A stretch of DNA of 64,000 nt from Pseudomonadota bacterium (lineage in GTDB: Bacteria > Desulfobacterota > Desulfobulbia > Desulfobulbales > Desulfocapsaceae): contig JAHIUA010000098.1 in assembly GCA_018817385.1 (NCBI GenBank), forward strand, positions 1-64,000, written 5' to 3'. Under the pieces are notes generated by a model. The model saw only the letters and a list, made by a program, of their open reading frames with translations, was not told the origin of the DNA and did no database searches. Positions 9,792 through 18,704 of the stretch are shown piece by piece (the first letter of the stretch is position 1; each line of letters starts with the position of its first letter). A program made the translations under genes and the position numbers.

Positions 9792-10316
9792 ATGATCATC
9801 AGACAGGTTGGCCGTCATGTTTTGACCTTTGAAAAGCGACTGACAGATGGTTTGCTTTGTCTGCTGCTTGTGACGATGATAGTGCTTGCCTGTCTGCAGA
9901 TCGGTCTGCGCACATTTTTTTCCGGTGGCCTGCTCTGGGCCGACCCGCTGCTGCGCTACCTTGTCTTGTGGAGTGGTATGCTCGGGGCAGTGGTGGCCAC
10001 CAGGGAAAAAAAACATATTGGCATTGATGTGGTTGGGTATCTGGCGCCGGAGAGGATGAAACCATGGATAGGCCTGGGGATTGATCTCTTTTCCGCCTCT
10101 GTTTCCGTCGTCCTCACCTGGGCCGCTGTCATCTTTATCGGCAACGAACGACTCTATGGCAGTTCCTTTCTCCTCACCATTCCTTCCTGGATCTGGAATC
10201 TTATTTTCCCCCTGGCCTTCGGCCTGATCAGCATACACTTTATTCTGGCAATCGCAGCAGATATCAGGATACTTGTTTCCCGAGTCGGGGAGAACGAAAG
10301 AGGAAGTGGCTCGTGA
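9792..10316 (+). CDS. dctQ: TRAP transporter small permease DctQ
   Basis: The protein has 174 residues with four predicted membrane segments. It contains the DctQ signature region RYLVLWSGMLGAVVATREKKHIGIDV (shown here in two overlapping pieces: RYLVLWSGMLGA and REKKHIGIDV). It is the small membrane subunit of the TRAP transporter. It starts 50 bases after dctP and overlaps dctM by four bases. Confidence 0.93.
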   Translation: MIIRQVGRHVLTFEKRLTDGLLCLLLVTMIVLACLQIGLRTFFSGGLLWADPLLRYLVLWSGMLGAVVATREKKHIGIDVVGYLAPERMKPWIGLGIDLFSASVSVVLTWAAVIFIGNERLYGSSFLLTIPSWIWNLIFPLAFGLISIHFILAIAADIRILVSRVGENERGSGS

Positions 10317-11581
10317 ACAGTCTCAGGCTCCTCACGCTGGTCCTGGCCCTTTTGGGCAGTCCCCTGTTTGTTGTTATAGCAGCCGTCGCCCTGCTCTCAT
10401 TCTTCAGTGTCGGTATTGATATCTCGGTGGTCATCATTGAGATGTCGCGTCTGGCGGATACTCCCCTCCTCCTGGCTCTGCCCCTCTTTATTTTTGCCGG
10501 TACCATCCTTTCTGAAAGTGGAACGCCCAAGCGCCTGCTCAGGCTGTCCCACCTCTTGCTGGGATGGTTGCCCGGTGGTCTGGCCGTAGTCTCCCTGCTG
10601 GTTTGCGCAGTTTTCACGGCCTTTACCGGGGCCTCGGGAGTGACCATTTTTGCCTTGGGCGGTCTGCTCTTTCCGGCACTTATCAAGGATCATTACTCGG
10701 AAAAATTTTCCCTGGGGCTGATTACCTCGTCTGGCAGTCTTGGTCTGTTGTTTCCGCCCAGTCTGCCGCTTATCCTCTATGGCGTCATTGCCGAGGTCCG
10801 TATTGACCACCTCTTTCTGGCTGGTATCCTGCCGGGGATCTTTATGCTCATCCTCCTGGTGGCCTATTCCATGTACAGGAGTCCGCGCAAAAGGGAAAAA
10901 CAGAAACAGGTCAGTGGCCAGGAGATAGTCGCTGGCCTCAAAGAGACTGCCTGGGAACTGCCCCTGCCTTTTATTGTCCTGGGCGGGATTTACGGTGGTT
11001 ATCTGGTGGCCGGAGAGGCGGCAGCCATAACTGCCCTCTATGTCTTGGTGGTCGAGGTGTTTGTTTATCGTGATATCCACCTGCGGCAACTGCCCGAGTT
11101 CATGGTCAAGTCCATGATGCTCTTTGGTGGTATCCTGGTGATTCTCGCCGCCTCCATGGCTGCCACTAATTTTCTGGTGGATCAGGAGGTGCCCATGCGT
11201 CTCTTTGACTTTATTCGCCAGTATATCTCCAGCAAATATACCTTTCTCCTCCTCCTGAACATCTTCCTCCTCATCGTCGGCTCCATGCTGGATATTTTTT
11301 CCGCCCTGGTGCTGGTGGTGCCGCTTATAGTCCCCATTGCCAGAGGGTATGAGGTCGACCTGATCCACCTGGGTATAATCTTTCTCACCAACCTCCAGAT
11401 CGGCTACTGTACGCCGCCGGTGGGACTCAATCTCTTTTTGGCCAGCTACCGATTTGAACGGCCGGTGATCCAGCTCTACAGCGCGACTATGCCTTTTCTC
11501 GGGTTGTTGCTGGTCACTCTTGTCATTATCACCTATTTTCCCCTCTTGAGTCTCTTTCTGGTCAATCTCCTGGGGGGGTGA
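10313..11581 (+). CDS. dctM: TRAP transporter large permease DctM
   Basis: The protein has 422 residues with about 11-12 hydrophobic segments and the DctM family layout. It contains TAFTGASGVTIFALGGLLFP, an EKFSLGLITSSGSLGLLFPPSLP-like gate region (GSLGLLFPPSLPLILYG) and a C-terminal LQIGYCTPPVGLNLFLAS. It forms the ion-coupled transport pore, normally driven by sodium. The GTG start overlaps the dctQ stop (GTGA), showing translational coupling. Confidence 0.95.
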   Translation: MNSLRLLTLVLALLGSPLFVVIAAVALLSFFSVGIDISVVIIEMSRLADTPLLLALPLFIFAGTILSESGTPKRLLRLSHLLLGWLPGGLAVVSLLVCAVFTAFTGASGVTIFALGGLLFPALIKDHYSEKFSLGLITSSGSLGLLFPPSLPLILYGVIAEVRIDHLFLAGILPGIFMLILLVAYSMYRSPRKREKQKQVSGQEIVAGLKETAWELPLPFIVLGGIYGGYLVAGEAAAITALYVLVVEVFVYRDIHLRQLPEFMVKSMMLFGGILVILAASMAATNFLVDQEVPMRLFDFIRQYISSKYTFLLLLNIFLLIVGSMLDIFSALVLVVPLIVPIARGYEVDLIHLGIIFLTNLQIGYCTPPVGLNLFLASYRFERPVIQLYSATMPFLGLLLVTLVIITYFPLLSLFLVNLLGG

Positions 11582-11631
11582 AAGGACCATGAAACTGTAG
11601 ACCTGGGGCACCCCCCCCTGTGAGGTGTTGA

Positions 11632-12807
11632 ATGCGAAGGACCATCAAGAGCGAAAAAAAACCGATTAAGCTCTGGCTGGAAGATATGGACAGCGGGGCC
11701 ATGGAGCAGGCCAGAAATCTTGCAAATCTGCCCTTTGTCCACAGTCATATCGCCATCATGCCGGATGCCCACCTTGGCTATGGTATGCCCATCGGCGGGG
11801 TCCTGGCCACCGAGGGGGTGGTCATTCCCAACGCCGTGGGTGTTGATATCGGCTGCGGGATGTGCGCCCAGCAGACCTCACTTCACTCTTTGGACAGCGA
11901 GCAATTGAAAGCCTTGCTTGCCCATATCAGAAAAACCATCCCCCTGGGATTTAAACATCATAAACAGGCACAGGATTCTCGCTTGATGCCAAGGCCGAAG
12001 GGAGGGCTTCCTGTCGACAACCTCCAGATCGTCTCCCGGCAGTATGAAAGCGGTCGTAGCCAGCTCGGGACGCTGGGCGGGGGCAATCATTTTATTGAAA
12101 TCCAGAAGGGGAGTGACGGCTTTATCTGGATCATGATCCATTCCGGCAGCAGAAATCTTGGCTTTCAAGTGGCCAACTTTTATAACAAGCTGGCCAACAG
12201 GTTGAGCGGACGCTTTGGCTCAACTGTCCCCAAGAACTGGCAGCTTGCCTTTCTGCCGGTGGAGAGTAAAGAGGGGCAGCAGTATCTGCTGGAGATGGAG
12301 TACTGTGTTGATTTTGCCTATGCCAACCGAAAACTGATGATGGAACGGGTAAAAGAGGGGCTGCTGCTGGTTGCGCCCCCGGTGCAATTCGGTCAGTTTG
12401 TCAATATTGCTCATAATTACGCCAGCCTTGAGACCCATTTTCATGAGGATGTTCTGGTCCACCGCAAGGGCGCTACCAGGGCAAGGGAGGGAGAAATAGG
12501 CATTATTCCGGGCTCCCAGGGAACGCCAAGTTATCTGGTCCGGGGTAAGGGAAACCGGGAGAGTTTCCAGTCCTGTTCCCACGGGGCGGGGAGAAAGATG
12601 GGGCGTAAGCAGGCCCAGCGCAGTCTGGACCTCCATGAAGAACAGAAGAAACTCGAAGATCAGGGCATACTGCACGCCATCCGCAGCAGGCGTGATCTTG
12701 ATGAGGCTGCCGGAGCCTATAAAGATATAGATGAGGTTGTGGAAAACCAGCTGGATCTGGTGGAGGTCATTGTCACCCTCAAACCCCTGGCAGTGATCAA
12801 GGGGTGA
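11632..12807 (+). CDS. rtcB: RNA-splicing ligase RtcB
   Basis: The protein has 391 residues. RtcB joins RNA 3'-phosphate or 2',3'-cyclic phosphate ends to 5'-OH ends using GTP and Mn2+. Visible metal and nucleotide motifs are MPDAHLGYGMPIGGV (about 43-57), GVDIGCGMCA (Asp72, Cys75), LGGGNHFIEIQ, MIHSGSRNLGFQ, HNYASLE and SHGAGRKMGR, where the active-site His accepts guanylate. The gene follows dctM by 50 bases in the same direction but has no obvious functional tie to transport. No RtcA, archease or RtcR is in the window. Confidence 0.95.
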   Translation: MRRTIKSEKKPIKLWLEDMDSGAMEQARNLANLPFVHSHIAIMPDAHLGYGMPIGGVLATEGVVIPNAVGVDIGCGMCAQQTSLHSLDSEQLKALLAHIRKTIPLGFKHHKQAQDSRLMPRPKGGLPVDNLQIVSRQYESGRSQLGTLGGGNHFIEIQKGSDGFIWIMIHSGSRNLGFQVANFYNKLANRLSGRFGSTVPKNWQLAFLPVESKEGQQYLLEMEYCVDFAYANRKLMMERVKEGLLLVAPPVQFGQFVNIAHNYASLETHFHEDVLVHRKGATRAREGEIGIIPGSQGTPSYLVRGKGNRESFQSCSHGAGRKMGRKQAQRSLDLHEEQKKLEDQGILHAIRSRRDLDEAAGAYKDIDEVVENQLDLVEVIVTLKPLAVIKG

Positions 12808-12857
12808 AGACGACGAAACCTCCTCGTTCCAGTTGTACCGGCAAAACTCTGTTCACC

Positions 12858-13844
12858 TCAGTCAAACAGGGTCATGGCCTCGGCAAGATCATCATGAAAT
12901 TCACTCACGGTTTCGTAAAAGACCTCGGTCCCATGGGAGAAGTGGAGGAGGATGTTATTTAAGCGATGCGGAATATAAGGAAAGAGTTTTCTGAGGTTGA
13001 CGATTCTATTCTGTGAGAGTACGGACAGGTCGCCGGGGACTATGGTGTCGAGGACAGGTTGTCCCATTTTCGGGTGCTTGAGGATATCCTGCTGTTGGAA
13101 CCTCCCCCGTGCCGTGAGATAGGTCAGGATATTCCCCAGTTCATAGAGATCCAGGGCAAAGGGACGTTCCGGCATATAGAAGTCGTAATCAAAGTCTATC
13201 CAGCGAAAGCAGCCGGTATCCCGTTCGACGAAGATGTGATCGCGGCGGATATCGCCGTGGCGAAGACCGTTTTCATGGAGAAATTGAATTCCTTTGACAC
13301 ACTCAAGAAACTGTTGAATGATCTCCGGAAACTTCTGAAATAAGTAGTCCTGGTGGGGGAGTCCGTCCCGATGGATATACTTGTCCAGACGACTGCCGTC
13401 GATGATGTCGAGGATGCGTACCAGGTTGTTGGCCTCGTCCAGAACACTGCGACCATGCATAAAATGCGGGTGGCCTTGGACAAGTTCAAGGACACGGGCC
13501 TCCTTTTCCGGGTTGCGGTAGCAGTTGATGGTAAACTGACCGAACTGCATTTCAAAGGTTTCATGGAAGACGAGCTTGAGGATGAACTTTTCTTCACTCT
13601 CCAGGTCCTCGGTGCGAGGGACCCAGGGTTTGACCTGCTCCTCCACTCCGAACCGGCCCTCTCTGGTATAACCGGTGACCAGAAGGAATCGATTGTCGAC
13701 AGCAATGATGTCGCCATAATCGATGGCCGTGAAATTGCTGGTGTCTGTGAAATAACGGGGGGGCCTGCGAAGGCTGCGGGTAACTCGGTGGTGTCTGAGC
13801 TTGCCCTGCAGATGCTGAGGAAGGATATCCAGTGCGTATTGCAT
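12858..13844 (-). CDS. Protein kinase-like protein with DFD motif
   Basis: The protein has 328 residues. A protein-kinase-like fold is supported by a beta-strand lysine (FILKLVF, Lys90), a glutamate-bearing helix (PEKEARVLELV), a catalytic loop HGDIRRDHIFV (196-206) and a metal-binding DFD (217-219) in place of DFG. The loop HGDIRRDH resembles the RIO, lipopolysaccharide-kinase and aminoglycoside-kinase side of the superfamily more than HRDxxxxN of Hanks kinases. Its substrate is unknown. It lies three bases downstream of a universal stress protein gene on the same strand, so the two are almost certainly cotranscribed and may act together. Confidence 0.75.
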   Translation of the reverse strand: MQYALDILPQHLQGKLRHHRVTRSLRRPPRYFTDTSNFTAIDYGDIIAVDNRFLLVTGYTREGRFGVEEQVKPWVPRTEDLESEEKFILKLVFHETFEMQFGQFTINCYRNPEKEARVLELVQGHPHFMHGRSVLDEANNLVRILDIIDGSRLDKYIHRDGLPHQDYLFQKFPEIIQQFLECVKGIQFLHENGLRHGDIRRDHIFVERDTGCFRWIDFDYDFYMPERPFALDLYELGNILTYLTARGRFQQQDILKHPKMGQPVLDTIVPGDLSVLSQNRIVNLRKLFPYIPHRLNNILLHFSHGTEVFYETVSEFHDDLAEAMTLFD

Positions 13845-13847
13845 ACC

Positions 13848-14300
13848 CTAACCGACAACCCAAACAGTGAAATCGTTGCAGTGGTGGACGATACCATTGG
13901 AGATAGATCCGAAGAGGAACTCCTCGGCCTTTGATACGCCGCGCTTGCCAACCACCACCGTGCCGAATTCTCCTTCTTCCTGAACATCGAGAACGGCCTG
14001 GCTGATGGTGATCTTATCCGCCATTCTACAGCGGGTTTTCACATTTCCTTTTAGACCGCACTTCTCAAGCAACTCCATCGAGGTCTGGAATATCCCCTCT
14101 GCGCTGGCTGTTTTTTCCTGTTGATAATTGGCCAACGAGCCACCGCTGCTGTAGTAGTTGGGCGGCGGTTCCGGATAGATGTAGAGCAGGCAGAGCTCGG
14201 CATCGGGGAGATTACTGATGATGCCTGCGGTATAGCTGAGTGCCTTTCTTGAAGTTTCGGTTTGATCGACTGCGATCAGAATCTTTTTCCAGTCATTCAT
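13848..14300 (-). CDS. Universal stress protein (UspA family)
   Basis: The protein has 150 residues, a single Usp domain. The N-terminal strand KKILIAVDQTETSRKAL and the C-terminal region VVVGKRGVSKAEEFLFGSIS followed by a VxxxCN(D)xTVWVV strand fit the family. The usual ATP-binding G-2x-G-9x-G(S/T) pattern is partly kept (GKRG, then FGSIS). It is the first gene of a two-gene unit with the kinase-like protein. Confidence 0.9.
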   Translation of the reverse strand: MNDWKKILIAVDQTETSRKALSYTAGIISNLPDAELCLLYIYPEPPPNYYSSGGSLANYQQEKTASAEGIFQTSMELLEKCGLKGNVKTRCRMADKITISQAVLDVQEEGEFGTVVVGKRGVSKAEEFLFGSISNGIVHHCNDFTVWVVG

Positions 14301-14344
14301 AGGTATACCTCGTCAGGTTTTGCGCAAAACGAGACAGTAGGACA

Positions 14345-15286
14345 TTACGATTTTGATTGATGGTGTTCAATTAATTTAACCAGCTCCACCATGGTCTGTT
14401 GGGTGGGCGTTTTCACCCCGACCTCTTCGCCAAAGGCAACAAGGGCTCCGCACTGGGCATCAATCTCGGTTCTTTTTTTATTGAGAATATCCTGGAACAT
14501 GGAGGAAAGATTGTCCGAGGATTTTCTGCAGGTATCAAAGAGAAGTTCGTAAAGATCGGGAAAAACCAGATCGATGGCTTGGGCTTGGGCCACTTTTTCC
14601 CCCTCATCAATAAGACGTTTGAGGAGGGTGATGGATTCCAGATGTTGAAGAAGCTCTCCATTGCGGACCCGAAGGATGGCGGTAACCGCGTTGATGGCCG
14701 AATAGACAATGACCTTGCACCAGAGACGGCCGATGACCCTCTTGACCGTGGTGCAGGGCAACGAACACTGGTTCAGTAATGTGTTCAGTCTCTTGACCCG
14801 CTCAGTCACCCTTCCGTCAAGCTCACCGATGTAGGTTTTGCCGGCCCCGCCATTTCGGACAACACTGGGCCCCAGGGAGGTGCCGGACATAAAGGTAAAG
14901 CCGCCGATGATATTTTGGCGTCCGACAACCCGTTCCATCAGTTCCAGATTCCCGAGCCCGGTCTGCAGGCTCAGGAGCGGTGAATGGTCGGTCACCAGAT
15001 GACTTACCTGTTGCACAGCCTGGAGGGTATCAAAGGATTTTACAGCCAGGATGACCAGGTCACAACTTGTCAGCTCGCTGCCATCAGTGACGGCCCGAAT
15101 AGGGCTGTAAGACGGAGCGTCAGGGCTGGTGGCATCGAACTCGAGGAGGCCGACCCCTTGTTCATTGAGGGCCTGTGCCACTTCTGGGTTAGGCTCGACC
15201 AGGGTGACGCTGTTGCCCCCTTTGCCGATGTAAGCCCCTAACAACCTGCCTATTGATCCCCCACCGACGATGACGACGTTCATCAT
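14345..15286 (-). CDS. panE: 2-dehydropantoate 2-reductase family protein
   Basis: The protein has 313 residues from the ATG at 15286, chosen because AGGAG stands seven bases upstream and the Rossmann motif then begins at once (MMNVVIVGGGSIGRLLGAYI). The ketopantoate reductase layout is visible: ILAVKSF near residue 75, LQTGLGN near 100, and a helical C-terminal domain with WCKVIVYSAINAVTAIL, which carries the conserved Lys and Asn region. It would reduce ketopantoate with NADPH for coenzyme A synthesis. Paralogues act on other 2-oxoacids, so the pathway assignment is moderate. Confidence 0.85.
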   Translation of the reverse strand: MMNVVIVGGGSIGRLLGAYIGKGGNSVTLVEPNPEVAQALNEQGVGLLEFDATSPDAPSYSPIRAVTDGSELTSCDLVILAVKSFDTLQAVQQVSHLVTDHSPLLSLQTGLGNLELMERVVGRQNIIGGFTFMSGTSLGPSVVRNGGAGKTYIGELDGRVTERVKRLNTLLNQCSLPCTTVKRVIGRLWCKVIVYSAINAVTAILRVRNGELLQHLESITLLKRLIDEGEKVAQAQAIDLVFPDLYELLFDTCRKSSDNLSSMFQDILNKKRTEIDAQCGALVAFGEEVGVKTPTQQTMVELVKLIEHHQSKS

Positions 15287-15472
15287 AACATGCTCCTCGT
15301 AAGTTTCAGAATTCGCTCCTCGAAAACTCCATATCTTATTGTAACACCGCAAGGTTAAGACAGCAAATGTTTTCAGGTAGAGATGACAAATAATAGTGTC
15401 AGGCAGGATCAGCTTCGGGGAGTGAGCAGGGGGGGGGCTGATTTTCTGGCAGGGTTATTTCCTGTAGGCCCC

Positions 15473-15595
15473 GAACGTATAGACTTCCAATGTCCTCTTG
15501 GCGATAGTTAAAAGATTAGGTCGCTCGCAGCCTGCTAACCAGTTGGAGAGCGGTTGTTAGCCAATTATTGGCCAGTACCTGAATAGGGTCATTGA
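15473..15595 (+). repeat. Dispersed intergenic repeat, copy B
   Basis: This copy carries CTGCTAACCAGTTGGAGAG, then GCGGTTGTTAGCCAATTATTGGC and GTACCTGAATAGG in the same order as the other copies. The dyad GCCAAT-T-ATTGGC at its core is perfect. It sits between two minus-strand genes, panE and the large membrane protein, in a 372-base gap that otherwise shows nothing. Confidence 0.75.
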
Positions 15596-15658
15596 TTTTT
15601 TGATTCTGTTTTTCCCATGGGGGGGCCAGGGCCCAGGTCGAGATATCGTCTTTGCCTA

Positions 15659-17548
15659 TTAGGTCGATAACTGGGACTTGAATTCAATTCGGGCCTCCTC
15701 GATACTGTTGAGGATCTCCTCCTTGAATGTGTTACGGCTCAGGGCTTCTTCGAGGCTGAGGAACATGGTGTCAATTGTTATCCCAGCTCCCACAGCGCCA
15801 ATAACACCGCCGACAACAGCCCCGGTCGCCGTTCCCACAACGGGCAGCAGTGAACCGATTGCTGCCCCGGCTGCCATTCCGGCAGTTGTACCTCCTGCCG
15901 AGGCCGTTGTTTTGGAGAGGACAATTTTACTGAGGGCCTTGGCCGCAATTTTTATGGTATTTTTAGCAACTATCTTGGTGCAGATCTTTTTGACCACTAT
16001 CCCACTCAGTATTCCTGTCCCAGCGCTGCCCATGGCTCCAAAGAGCATTCTGTTTTGCAGATTGATACTGTCTTTATGAACCGGTACTGACAGGGCATCT
16101 GCCATGGACATCTTCCGGATGACGGTTCGCTCTGGAGGCAACTGCCGGACCTGGTTCTGGGCAAAGATTTCCCCTATTGCTTCTCTGTATTCCTGTTCTC
16201 CGGCCGCCTTAAGCTGAAAGACCTGGTTGAGGGCCTGTTCCACTTTCCTGAAGGCATCTTCCTGGAGCAGGGAGGTCTCCAGGCGGACCATCATGTACTC
16301 TTCAAGATCTCCCGTCAGGATTTTACTTATCCGGGTATACTCACCTGTCAGACTGTAATACCAGTCCAGGTAGTCATCTACACCCCATGTCATCCGCGCA
16401 AAGGCCAGATCGATTTTTTCCTGGAGCAGGGCGAGTGAAATGTCTGCCTTGTGCAATGCCTTCAGCTTGGCAGTCTGGATTCGGGCAATGGTTCCTTCCT
16501 TGAAGAATTGGTCATCAATCTGTTCAAGCCTGGGGATGAGGCCTGCCTCGATCTGTTTTCTGACCTCCACTACCTGGGGGTTCTGCAGTATGCCGGACTC
16601 GAGGTGGGCCATGATGGGGACATAGATAAAGAGGATAACGAAGGTGAAAATTCCCGTTGACCAGGCAATCTGGCGGGGGGAGGCCGGCAGCGGGATTTCG
16701 ATATCGGAAATGGGGTTGAAGAGACGTCGATATTCTCTTCTGGGGATGAGAAAACAGGAGAGCGACAGGCAGCTGTTGTAAAAAACGATGAAAGATCCCA
16801 TGCCGGTAATGAGCAGGGACCAGAGGCTATCCTGCCGGCCAAGGTGTCCCAGGGCAAAAATTTTAACTCCATTATACCAGGCCAGATATTGAGAGACCTC
16901 AAAGATGAAGGCAGATCCAGTCATGTCGGAGACCGTATCTTTTTGAGCATAGACGGCTTGGAGAGAGGACTCATAGGGGGGGATATCGACAACCGCATAT
17001 TGAAACAAGTGAAAAAAAAGCAGCATGGACAAGGGACAGAGCCATCGAGCCCAGCAGAGGCTGGTGTTTGTTACCAGAAGAGGGTGTAATTCTGTGGAGT
17101 TGAAGTGTTCGAGTGCGACAAAAATGATCCAGAAGAGAGGGATGACAGCAAAGAAAACAGTCCATTCCAGGGGACTGTAGGTATGGAACTGGAGGAGCAT
17201 GAAAAACGCACTGCATAAGGCCAGAGCTATGGAAAAAACGAGTTTTAGAAACCACCCGGACCAGAGGCGGAAATACCACCCCTCCCTGCAATACCCCCAT
17301 AAACGTTTTGTCTGTTGGATGGTGGCAGAATAGAGGTAGCAGACAAAAATGGGCAGGCTGAGGAGTAAAATGGAAAGAACAGCGAGCCAGAATTTTCCCC
17401 TGCCAAAGTGGCTGGCCAGGAAAAAAATGGTTATGCCCCATAAGCTGGATTGGAGCAGAAAAAGGAAAAAGGAAGTCCAGTCTCTGCGAAGACGGGGGAG
17501 ATCCCGGGCCTGATTCGCAGGACCCCTGTGGTGTTCAGATCTATTCAT
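15659..17548 (-). CDS. Large membrane protein of unknown function
   Basis: The protein has 629 residues. About seven to eight hydrophobic segments occupy residues 25-320. A soluble, helical region follows (about 330-500; QIEAGLIPRLEQIDDQFFKEGTI and similar). The C-terminus has a glycine/alanine-rich hydrophobic stretch (GGTTAGMAAGAAIGSLLPVV, then GAVVGGVIGAVGAGITID) resembling a glycine-zipper membrane hairpin, and ends in a charged helix. The family is not recognised. The gene is alone between two repeat-bearing gaps. Confidence 0.75.
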   Translation of the reverse strand: MNRSEHHRGPANQARDLPRLRRDWTSFFLFLLQSSLWGITIFFLASHFGRGKFWLAVLSILLLSLPIFVCYLYSATIQQTKRLWGYCREGWYFRLWSGWFLKLVFSIALALCSAFFMLLQFHTYSPLEWTVFFAVIPLFWIIFVALEHFNSTELHPLLVTNTSLCWARWLCPLSMLLFFHLFQYAVVDIPPYESSLQAVYAQKDTVSDMTGSAFIFEVSQYLAWYNGVKIFALGHLGRQDSLWSLLITGMGSFIVFYNSCLSLSCFLIPRREYRRLFNPISDIEIPLPASPRQIAWSTGIFTFVILFIYVPIMAHLESGILQNPQVVEVRKQIEAGLIPRLEQIDDQFFKEGTIARIQTAKLKALHKADISLALLQEKIDLAFARMTWGVDDYLDWYYSLTGEYTRISKILTGDLEEYMMVRLETSLLQEDAFRKVEQALNQVFQLKAAGEQEYREAIGEIFAQNQVRQLPPERTVIRKMSMADALSVPVHKDSINLQNRMLFGAMGSAGTGILSGIVVKKICTKIVAKNTIKIAAKALSKIVLSKTTASAGGTTAGMAAGAAIGSLLPVVGTATGAVVGGVIGAVGAGITIDTMFLSLEEALSRNTFKEEILNSIEEARIEFKSQLST

Positions 17549-17581
17549 GGATCAGTGTTGTGCTTGCCAATATGGCAGCTC

Positions 17582-17660
17582 TTCAGATAAAGGCCAATAG
17601 TTGGCAAACAACCACTCTCTCACTGGTTAGCAGTACTTCATCTGTTGGATTGGTGAGGTT
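17582..17660 (-). repeat. Dispersed intergenic repeat, copy C (inverted)
   Basis: Read on the minus strand this copy gives TACTGCTAACCAGTGAGAGAG, GTGGTTGTTTGCCAACTATTGGC and CTTTATCTGAAG, colinear with copies A, B, E and F. It lies upstream of the 629-residue membrane protein, about 300 bases from copy D in opposite orientation. Confidence 0.7.
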
Positions 17661-17879
17661 CCCATAAAGATGTTATTTTATCTCTTGGCTGATCTGCTGT
17701 CTCTCTTTTTCAGTAAGCTGTTTCTCGTTGCTCAGTCCCTCTAGTTGTAAATGCGCCCCCGCGGTCGCTGAGAAAAGGCATTATGGTGCATTGACCATTT
17801 TTCATGCTGACACGGAAAGGGCGCATCTGCAAGGTATAATAAGAGTATGAACGGAAGTGTTTTTTTGCTAACATTCAAA

Positions 17880-17962
17880 GAGAGGAGTTTACTCCTCCAG
17901 TTTCCCTGTGGCGGTTGTTTGCCAAAATTAGTGGGCCTTACCTGAATAGTTACCCAAAATGG
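17880..17962 (+). repeat. Dispersed intergenic repeat, copy D
   Basis: This copy is recognised by GGCGGTTGTTTGCCAAAATTA followed by GGCCTTACCTGAATAGTTACC. The left part is more diverged than in the other copies and contains its own small dyad (GGAGTTTACTCC). Copies C and D together occupy most of the 494-base gap between the 629-residue membrane protein and the GemA-like gene. Confidence 0.6.
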
Positions 17963-18042
17963 AGGGAAAGGCTGTGGGCTAACACCTCTTCTGTGCCAGC
18001 AGAGAGGAGGTGATCTGCCATCGAACAAAAGGAGTATTGTCA

Positions 18043-18429
18043 ATGCCATTGGATCATAAAAAATTGGCAGTCATTCATATTGTCAAGAGCGAGTTGGGCC
18101 TGTCCGATGACGAATATCGGGATCTCTTGCAGCGTGAAACCGGTGTCCGTTCAGCAAAAGATCTGGATGAGACGGGATTCAGGCGTCTTATGCGCTTCTT
18201 CGCGGCAAGTAGCCACTACCGTATCAACCGGTATGGTCTGACTTTTCGGCAGAAACTGTTTGTCCGTCACCTGGTTGACGACCTTGGTTGGGACGCAGAC
18301 CATTTTAAAAATTTCCTCAACAAGTATTATCACAAGACTGAGGTTGATGAACTGACAAAGGGGGAGGCAAGCAAGGTGATTGTATCGCTGAAAAATATAC
18401 TCATGCATGAACGATCAAGCCATGCCTGA
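18043..18429 (+). CDS. GemA/Gp16-like (DUF1018) small protein
   Basis: The protein has 128 residues from the ATG at 18043, chosen because AAGGAG stands nine bases upstream. It begins with KLAVIHIVKSELGLSDDEYR and continues DLLQRETGVRSAKDLDETGF, the pattern of the GemA/Gp16 family known from Mu-like phages, where GemA modulates host gene expression. Basic, helical residues follow. No other phage gene is nearby, so this is either a domesticated phage gene or a small chromosomal DNA-binding regulator of the same family. Confidence in the family is moderate and the function is unknown. Confidence 0.7.
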   Translation: MPLDHKKLAVIHIVKSELGLSDDEYRDLLQRETGVRSAKDLDETGFRRLMRFFAASSHYRINRYGLTFRQKLFVRHLVDDLGWDADHFKNFLNKYYHKTEVDELTKGEASKVIVSLKNILMHERSSHA

Positions 18430-18566
18430 GCGGGCAATATCCAGCAAGCTGTGCTGTGTTAAAAAAGACTCTGATCAGGAGCAATTCCATTCGCTTTCTG
18501 TCCCATTATTTGAAAAAAGTTACCCCTTTCATGGGTCATCGGATTTATCCGGTTGAGTTTTAATAA

Positions 18567-18641
18567 GTTACCCTTATGTAACAATTTCTGCTGACCCTTT
18601 AATCCTAACCAGAAAAGTGATAAGCTAGACATAAGCTAGAC
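18567..18641. promoter_or_regulatory. Dyad and 11-bp tandem repeat upstream of the ACP-ligase fusion
   Basis: An inverted repeat GTTAC-N6-GTAAC lies at 18567-18582. The 11-mer ATAAGCTAGAC occurs twice in direct tandem at 18620-18641, ending 63 bases before the start of the fusion gene. Such sites could bind a regulator of the operon, but no factor can be named. Confidence 0.35.
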
Positions 18642-18704
18642 ATAGTTTCAAGGGAATGTCCTGTATGTTTCAATTCGCTGCCAACCCATAGGGTCAGGAA
18701 GATT

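Noticed and set aside
10397-11611. Antisense frame of 404 codons opposite dctM
   Set aside because: It mirrors the codon structure of dctM; the translation is Gln/His/Lys-rich without motifs and has no ribosome-binding site. Similar long antisense frames opposite the spermidine-synthase-like gene (1601-2212), the ACP-ligase fusion (19383-20432), the acyl ligase (21929-22849), amrS (37723-38520) and mltB (56213-57391) were rejected for the same reason.
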